A stretch of 19,381 nt of DNA, taken from positions 1 through 19,381 of the forward strand of contig JAFGOG010000598.1 in assembly GCA_016926595.1 (NCBI GenBank), in the 5' to 3' direction. How positions within the stretch are numbered: position 1 is the stretch's first letter; each line of letters begins with the position of its first letter. The notes under the pieces are model-generated. The model was given only the letters and a program-made list of their open reading frames with translations, did no database searches and was not told where the DNA came from. This DNA comes from Anaerolineae bacterium. GTDB taxonomy: Bacteria > Chloroflexota > Anaerolineae > JAAYZQ01. A program made the translations under genes and the position numbers. Below, one piece after another: positions 15,527 to 19,381 of the stretch.

Positions 15527-17005
15527 ATGAACGGAAGGCAGGTTTTCGTATGCGTATTGGCGCAGGGGCTACTGCTGGCCCTGGCACTGCTCTGGCTGTG
15601 CCCGCTGCTCTCTGTGCGGGCTGACCCTGGCATCCGGTACGTGGAGACGACGGGGAGTGACGCCAATAACGACTGCGCCGACCCGGACAATCCCTGCGCC
15701 ACACTCCAGCGCGCCATAGACGTGGCCCAGCCGGGTGATGAGCTCCACGTCGCGGGTGGCGAGTATACCCGCGTCGGCACGTTGGCGGTGATCACCAGGG
15801 AGCTAAGTATCGTCGGCGGCTTTGCGGCGGACTTTGGCCACAACCCCGCTGTGTATCAAACCGTGTTGGACGCGGGGTGGGGCGGGCCGGTGATCAGCAT
15901 CACCGACGCGGCCGACGTCACGCTCCGTCATCTCACGCTCACCCGCGGCTGTGGGGTGACCTGCCCGGATGGATGGAGTGACTGTGGCGGGGGCGTCTAT
16001 GCCGTAAACACCACCCTGCACGTGGGTCAGTGCGTCATCGTCAACAACGTCGGGAGCAGGACAGAGCCGGCGTTCGGGGGTGGTGTTTATGTTTACAACC
16101 GAAGCGGCGTATTCGTCGAGTTCTGGGACGACCAGATCATCAGCAACACCGCCAGCATGGCCGACACAGGCTGGGGGGGCGGGGTGTACCTCGAAGCCGC
16201 CAGTAGCCATCTCGCAGCCGCGAGTGTCACCGGTAATACCTTTGAACAGAACACGGCCAGCACTGCCGGCTGGGGACAAGGCGGTGGGCTGTACCTCAGA
16301 GGCTATGCGGACGTCAGCCACAACCTCTTTCGCGACAATCACGCCAGTCGGGCTCCGGGAGGAATGGGGCGGGCAGGAGGTCTGTACTTGTGGGACGTCC
16401 GCGGCGCCACCCTGGATGCCAACCGCTTCCTCGGCAATATCGCCTCGGATACAGGGAATGGGTATGGCGGTGCCATCTATGGCAGTGCGAGGCTGGTCAT
16501 GACGATGACCAACAACCTCCTGGCCGGGAACCACGCCAGCACGGAGGGCAGCGCTATGCGGCTGTCCACGTGGGATCCGTCTTACCGCGCCAGGGGAAGG
16601 CTGGTCAACAACACGCTGGCCGATAACGAGGGGGGCGCGGGAGGGGATGCGATCTGGGCAGGTAGTTATGTCACGCTGACCCTGACCAATAACCTCATTG
16701 CCGGTCACACACTTGGGATCACCAACACTGCGCCTGCCAGCAACAGCATCGTGGCCGACACGAATCTGTTCTGGAATGCCGCCGATCTCATCGTCGGCGC
16801 GAACGCCATTCGCCAAGACCCGCTGCTGGCGGCGGATTATCACCTGCACCTGGGCTCGCCTGCCCAAGACGCCGGCCTCACCATTCCGTGGCTGACAACC
16901 GACCTGGAAGGCAACCCTCGCCCACAGGGAGATGGGTACGACATCGGGGCCTTTGAAGGGGAGGCAGAGCCGTGGTGGGTCTATCTGCCGCTTGCTGTGA
17001 AATGA
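15527..17005 (+). CDS. Secreted parallel beta-helix protein with choice-of-anchor-Q-like C-terminus and Y-L-P motif
   Basis: Started at ATG 15527 (site CGGAGG), the 492-residue protein begins with a classical signal peptide, MNGRQVFVCVLAQGLLLALA, with cleavage likely near VRA-DP. Next comes YVETTGSDANNDCADPDNPC ... LQRAIDVAQPGDELHVAGGEY, the usual opening of secreted right-handed beta-helix proteins. About eight coils follow (GGGVYAVNTTLHVGQCVIVNN, GGGVYLEAAS, GGGLYLRGYADVSHNLFRDN, GGAIYGSARL). SPAQDAG ... DLEGNPRPQGDGYDIGAFE is a choice-of-anchor-Q-like segment, followed within ten residues by the terminal VYLPLAVK. An upstream in-frame ATG at 15452 has an even stronger site (GGAGGGG) and would add 25 residues in front of the signal peptide, which makes it less likely. 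The role is probably surface attachment or polysaccharide binding; no lyase catalytic residues are evident. Confidence 0.85.
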   Translation: MNGRQVFVCVLAQGLLLALALLWLCPLLSVRADPGIRYVETTGSDANNDCADPDNPCATLQRAIDVAQPGDELHVAGGEYTRVGTLAVITRELSIVGGFAADFGHNPAVYQTVLDAGWGGPVISITDAADVTLRHLTLTRGCGVTCPDGWSDCGGGVYAVNTTLHVGQCVIVNNVGSRTEPAFGGGVYVYNRSGVFVEFWDDQIISNTASMADTGWGGGVYLEAASSHLAAASVTGNTFEQNTASTAGWGQGGGLYLRGYADVSHNLFRDNHASRAPGGMGRAGGLYLWDVRGATLDANRFLGNIASDTGNGYGGAIYGSARLVMTMTNNLLAGNHASTEGSAMRLSTWDPSYRARGRLVNNTLADNEGGAGGDAIWAGSYVTLTLTNNLIAGHTLGITNTAPASNSIVADTNLFWNAADLIVGANAIRQDPLLAADYHLHLGSPAQDAGLTIPWLTTDLEGNPRPQGDGYDIGAFEGEAEPWWVYLPLAVK

Positions 17006-17047
17006 TCGAGGCGCTGGTTGTGCGCCGGTTCACGCAAGGTGCCAGGA

Positions 17048-17068
17048 GTCGAATCATATTGAAGGGGG
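17048..17068 (+). promoter_or_regulatory. Second copy of the leader element, before the fibre-like gene
   Basis: GTCGAATCATATTGAAGG, running into the ribosome binding site AAGGGGGGA, parallels 10116-10136. It is directly preceded by AGGTGCCAGGA at 17037-17047, which looks like one arm of the 10074 hairpin without its partner. Confidence 0.45.
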
Positions 17069-17073
17069 GACAA

Positions 17074-18714
17074 ATGTCGATCAAAAGAATCGCGCTCGCC
17101 ATCGTGGTCGCCAGCGTCGTGTCGCTGGCCGTGGGTGCCAGCATTGAGGTAGCCGCCCGTGCCTCGCTTGCTGAAAGCAGGAACAGCACCATCCCCTACG
17201 CCGGCCGCCTGAACGACGAGACCGGGCAGCCGGTGGTCGAGGGCAGTTATGCCTTTACCTTTGCCCTGTACGACGCCCCGACCGGCGGGCAGCCGCTCTG
17301 GTCCGAGGTGCAAGAGAGCGTGATGGTAAAAGAGGGATCGTTCGCCATCTCCCTGGGCAGTGTCAACCCGATCCCCCCTACCGCGATGGATGGCGAGACC
17401 CTATGGCTGGCAGTGGGAGTGCGCGGGTCGGGGGAGGCCGGGTTCACGGCGTTAGCCCCACGCCAGCGGGTGAGCGCCGCCGCGCCGGCCAGCGCGGCGG
17501 CCAACGGCGCCTGTCCCCATGACCACCTCGGAGAGACCTGGACCGGCACCGAAGACTCGTTGACGATAACGGGCGACTTTGGCAGCGGCGAGTCAGCTCC
17601 TCTGGTGTTGAGCAACGCACAGAGTGGTGGGCGTGGTCTGCGCGTTACCCAGGGCGGGGATGCCGGAGTGTCTGTCGGCTCGGCCAACTTTGGCCTGGTC
17701 GTCGAAGCGGCAGATGCTGACGGCGTAAGCATAGACTCCGCAGGTGACGACGGCGTATCCATCGGCACGTCAGGCGACGACGGCATGTATGTCGGCTCCG
17801 CGGGCTCTGACGGCCTGCACGTTCGCTCCGCGACCAATATGGGCGCCTATGTGGAATCAGCCCGGACCGGCTTTGGGGTGAACTCGGTAAGCACTTATGG
17901 CATGTATGTCGGCAACTCTGGCAGCGATGGTCTACACATCATCTCGACAGGCTACCATGGCATGTACGTAGGCTCGGCGGACGGGGACGGCGTGTACGTG
18001 TATCAGGCGGACGGGGACGGCGTGCGTGTGGGCATGGCCGGCGGCAACGGCGTATTCGCCGTTTCGGGCAGCGATCTGTTTTATGGCGGGGTTTTTTACA
18101 ACTCTGCCCCAGGCGGCGCCGGCCTGTACGCTGCCGGCGGCAACAACGCCGCCCCGGACCTGGTGCTCGGGGTGTATGGCAACGGCGACGATGGCCGGAT
18201 CTACTCCGATCCGGGGTTGGCCGGCAGCGACCTCCTGCTGTTCAGCAACGACGAGGTCCACATCCACCTCGACGAGGACAACGACGAGATCGGCACATTT
18301 GTCATCTACGACGGCGAAAACTACGATCTCTGGACGGTGGGCGAAAAGGGTGAGGTTACCTTCGGCACCCAAGCCGGCGCCTACGGCCCTCGCGCCGCCT
18401 ACCCCGTCCGCGCCACCGGCGACTGGATCGAGGATTTCGGCACGGCCGAGCTGGCGGACGGCCAGGCATCGGTCACGATCGAGCCGGTCTATGCCCAGAC
18501 GGTGAACCTGACAGAGTACCAGGTCTTTCTCACACCGCTGGGCGACTGCCCCCTATACGTCGCAGCCAAGACACCGGCCTCATTCACGGTCAAGGCCATG
18601 GGCGGGCAGCGGTGCAGCATCGCCTTCGACTATCGCCTCGTCGCGAAGCGGCTGGGCAACGAGGCGGCGCGGCTGGAACCGGCGAGCGTGAGCGATGAGG
18701 GGGATGACGATTAG
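17074..18714 (+). CDS. Exported fibre-like protein with fifteen 10-residue repeats and a conserved C-terminal domain
   Basis: Started at ATG 17074 (site AAGGGGGG), the 546-residue protein has a signal peptide to about residue 28. Residues 40-145 are the widespread secreted domain of the form PYAGRLNDETGQPV, YAFTFALYDAPTGGQPLW, EGSFAISLGS and ALAPRQRVSAA. A CPHDHLGETWTG segment follows, then residues 188-335 form fifteen units of nine or ten residues with consensus G-(V/M/L)-x-V-x-S-A-x-x-D (GVSIDSAGDD, GMYVGSAGSD, GLHVRSATNM). Such units suggest a narrow beta-solenoid shaft. The end (about 430-546: WIEDFGTAELADGQASVTI, YAQTVNLTEYQVFLTPLGDC, FDYRLVAKR) is a conserved C-terminal domain known from secreted proteins with similar shafts. 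The protein lacks the Y-L-P motif and ends in an acidic EGDDD tail. Its stop overlaps the ribosome binding site of the small exported gene downstream, so the two are translationally linked. A surface or extracellular fibre is the best guess. Confidence 0.82.
   Translation: MSIKRIALAIVVASVVSLAVGASIEVAARASLAESRNSTIPYAGRLNDETGQPVVEGSYAFTFALYDAPTGGQPLWSEVQESVMVKEGSFAISLGSVNPIPPTAMDGETLWLAVGVRGSGEAGFTALAPRQRVSAAAPASAAANGACPHDHLGETWTGTEDSLTITGDFGSGESAPLVLSNAQSGGRGLRVTQGGDAGVSVGSANFGLVVEAADADGVSIDSAGDDGVSIGTSGDDGMYVGSAGSDGLHVRSATNMGAYVESARTGFGVNSVSTYGMYVGNSGSDGLHIISTGYHGMYVGSADGDGVYVYQADGDGVRVGMAGGNGVFAVSGSDLFYGGVFYNSAPGGAGLYAAGGNNAAPDLVLGVYGNGDDGRIYSDPGLAGSDLLLFSNDEVHIHLDEDNDEIGTFVIYDGENYDLWTVGEKGEVTFGTQAGAYGPRAAYPVRATGDWIEDFGTAELADGQASVTIEPVYAQTVNLTEYQVFLTPLGDCPLYVAAKTPASFTVKAMGGQRCSIAFDYRLVAKRLGNEAARLEPASVSDEGDDD
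17635..18078 (+). repeat. Tandem 30-bp coding repeat array (beta-solenoid units)
   Basis: Fifteen in-frame units of 27-30 bases are recognisable by GACGGCGT/GGCATGTATGTCGGC-like cores. The best-conserved copies lie at 17719-17838 and 17898-18048. Two units (second and eighth) are one codon short. The units are degenerate at the DNA level but regular at the protein level. Confidence 0.85.
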
Positions 18715-18721
18715 GAGGTGA

Positions 18722-18943
18722 ATGATGAAAGGCATCCCAACGACCAGGCGGCGGTTCGCTCTTGTCATCGCCGTTGCCATCCTGTTGCTGGTGAGCACGG
18801 CCGCCTCGGCCGGGCCGGGAGGCGGCTACAGCGTGCAAGAGGGGACGATCGCCGGCGGGGGCTATCGCTTGACCAGCGTTGGGCCGCCGGTTGGCGAAGC
18901 GATGATTTGTGCCCAAGTGACATCTATTTGCGACGGAGGATAA
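18722..18943 (+). CDS. Small exported GGGY-type protein, probably shortened
   Basis: The 73-residue protein has a strong signal peptide (RRRFALVIAVAILLLVSTAASA, cleavage after ASA) and a short mature part, GPGGGYSVQEGTIAGGGYRL. It is of the same GGGY kind as the gene at 3087. It then ends in TSVGPPVGEAMICAQVTSICDGG, with neither further repeats nor a Y-L-P motif, which suggests loss of the original C-terminus. Two ATGs are possible (18722, 18725); the second is better spaced from AGGAGG, which overlaps the stop of the fibre-like gene. The next gene starts three bases after its stop. A pairing with the fibre-like gene, as at 2878/3087, suggests linked roles. Confidence 0.65.
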   Translation: MMKGIPTTRRRFALVIAVAILLLVSTAASAGPGGGYSVQEGTIAGGGYRLTSVGPPVGEAMICAQVTSICDGG

Positions 18944-18946
18944 GTG

Positions 18947-19381
18947 ATGAACCACAAGCGAATTCTGGCACTCTTGGTCACGATGGCGATCCTGCTGCTG
19001 GGCGCCAGCCAGGTGACAGGCCAGCAAGATGAAATAGAGAGCCCTCAGGGCGTGTACATCTCGGCGTTCACCTACCAGGGCCAGCTCAAGGGTCCCACCG
19101 GCCTGGTGAACGGCCAGTGCGATCTGCGCTTCACGCTGTGGGATGCCGTCAGTGGGGGCAACCAGGCCGGATGGGGTTGGCTCGTGGAGGGAGCAGAGAT
19201 CGTAGACGGCCTGTTCACCGCCCGGCTCGATTTTGGCGAGGGGGCGTTCCAGGGTGACGAACGCTGGCTGGCGATCGAGGTGCGCTGCCCGGCGGGCGCG
19301 GGCGACTATACGGCGCTCAGCCCGCGCCAGACGCTGACGGCGGCGCCCTATGCGCTGGCCCTGCCCGGGTTGTGGACGCAG
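18947..19381 (+). CDS. N-terminal part of a second fibre-like exported protein (runs off the window)
   Basis: The frame is open from ATG 18947 to the end of the window (145 codons). CGGAGGA ends seven bases before the start, and the start follows the previous stop by three bases. A signal peptide (HKRILALLVTMAILLLGAS) is followed by the same secreted domain as in the gene at 17074: FTYQGQLKGPTG, CDLRFTLWDAVSGGNQ, EIVDGLFTARLDFGEG, ERWLAIEVRCPAG and ALSPRQTLTAAPYALA. The last stretch is the standard end of that domain. The shaft and C-terminal domain must lie beyond the window. It is a paralogue of the gene at 17074, with low but clear similarity. Confidence 0.85.
   Translation, partial: MNHKRILALLVTMAILLLGASQVTGQQDEIESPQGVYISAFTYQGQLKGPTGLVNGQCDLRFTLWDAVSGGNQAGWGWLVEGAEIVDGLFTARLDFGEGAFQGDERWLAIEVRCPAGAGDYTALSPRQTLTAAPYALALPGLWTQ

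Noticed and set aside
17635..18078. Array of about 30-bp repeats that could be mistaken for CRISPR
   Set aside because: The units are contiguous, degenerate and in frame, with no spacers. They encode regular protein repeats.

Overview
The window is GC-rich, and every gene I can support lies on the + strand. The gene content suggests a filamentous Chloroflexota bacterium (Anaerolineae or Caldilineae type). This is an inference from three things: an AfsR/SARP-style winged-helix regulator beside a MalT-like AAA/TPR protein, large secreted multidomain proteins with Thr/Pro/Ser linkers, and a repeated short terminal motif of the form Tyr-Leu-Pro-Leu-(Val/Ile)-x-(Arg/Lys). No rRNA, tRNA, CRISPR array or transposase is visible, so the assignment rests on protein style alone.

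Layout: (1) 1-2725 is a regulatory region. It holds the end of a winged-helix protein, then in the same frame, after one stop codon, an 839-residue AAA ATPase with TPR-type repeats, closed by a rho-independent terminator at 2779-2813. (2) 2878-3386 is a broken copy of a fibre-like exported protein followed by a small exported protein. (3) 3469-3684 is a small cytoplasmic-looking protein. (4) 3754-17005 holds five large exported proteins in a row: a C25 (gingipain-type) cysteine peptidase with beta-propeller and Fn3 domains; an IPT/beta-helix protein fused to a conserved Cys-rich C-terminal domain; an HExxH metallopeptidase fused to a DNRLRE domain; a SpaA-like/Kelch protein; and a second beta-helix protein. 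(5) 17074-19381 is an intact fibre-like protein with fifteen 10-residue repeats, a small GGGY-type exported protein, and the start of a second fibre-like protein that runs off the window.

The exported proteins share almost no architecture, yet all five large ones in block 4 carry the same short Tyr-(Leu/Ile)-Pro motif. In three it is the extreme C-terminus. In two it sits immediately before a Thr/Pro/Ser linker that leads to an added domain. Both beta-helix proteins carry it just after a choice-of-anchor-Q-like segment, the place where other bacteria put their surface-sorting signals. The best candidate for an undescribed system is therefore a short C-terminal sorting or anchoring signal, possibly linked to the C25-family peptidase in the same cluster, since the Bacteroidota type IX sortase PorU also belongs to C25. 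A second theme is a duplicated fibre-plus-small-protein module flanking the block, one copy decayed and one intact, with nearly identical gene junctions.
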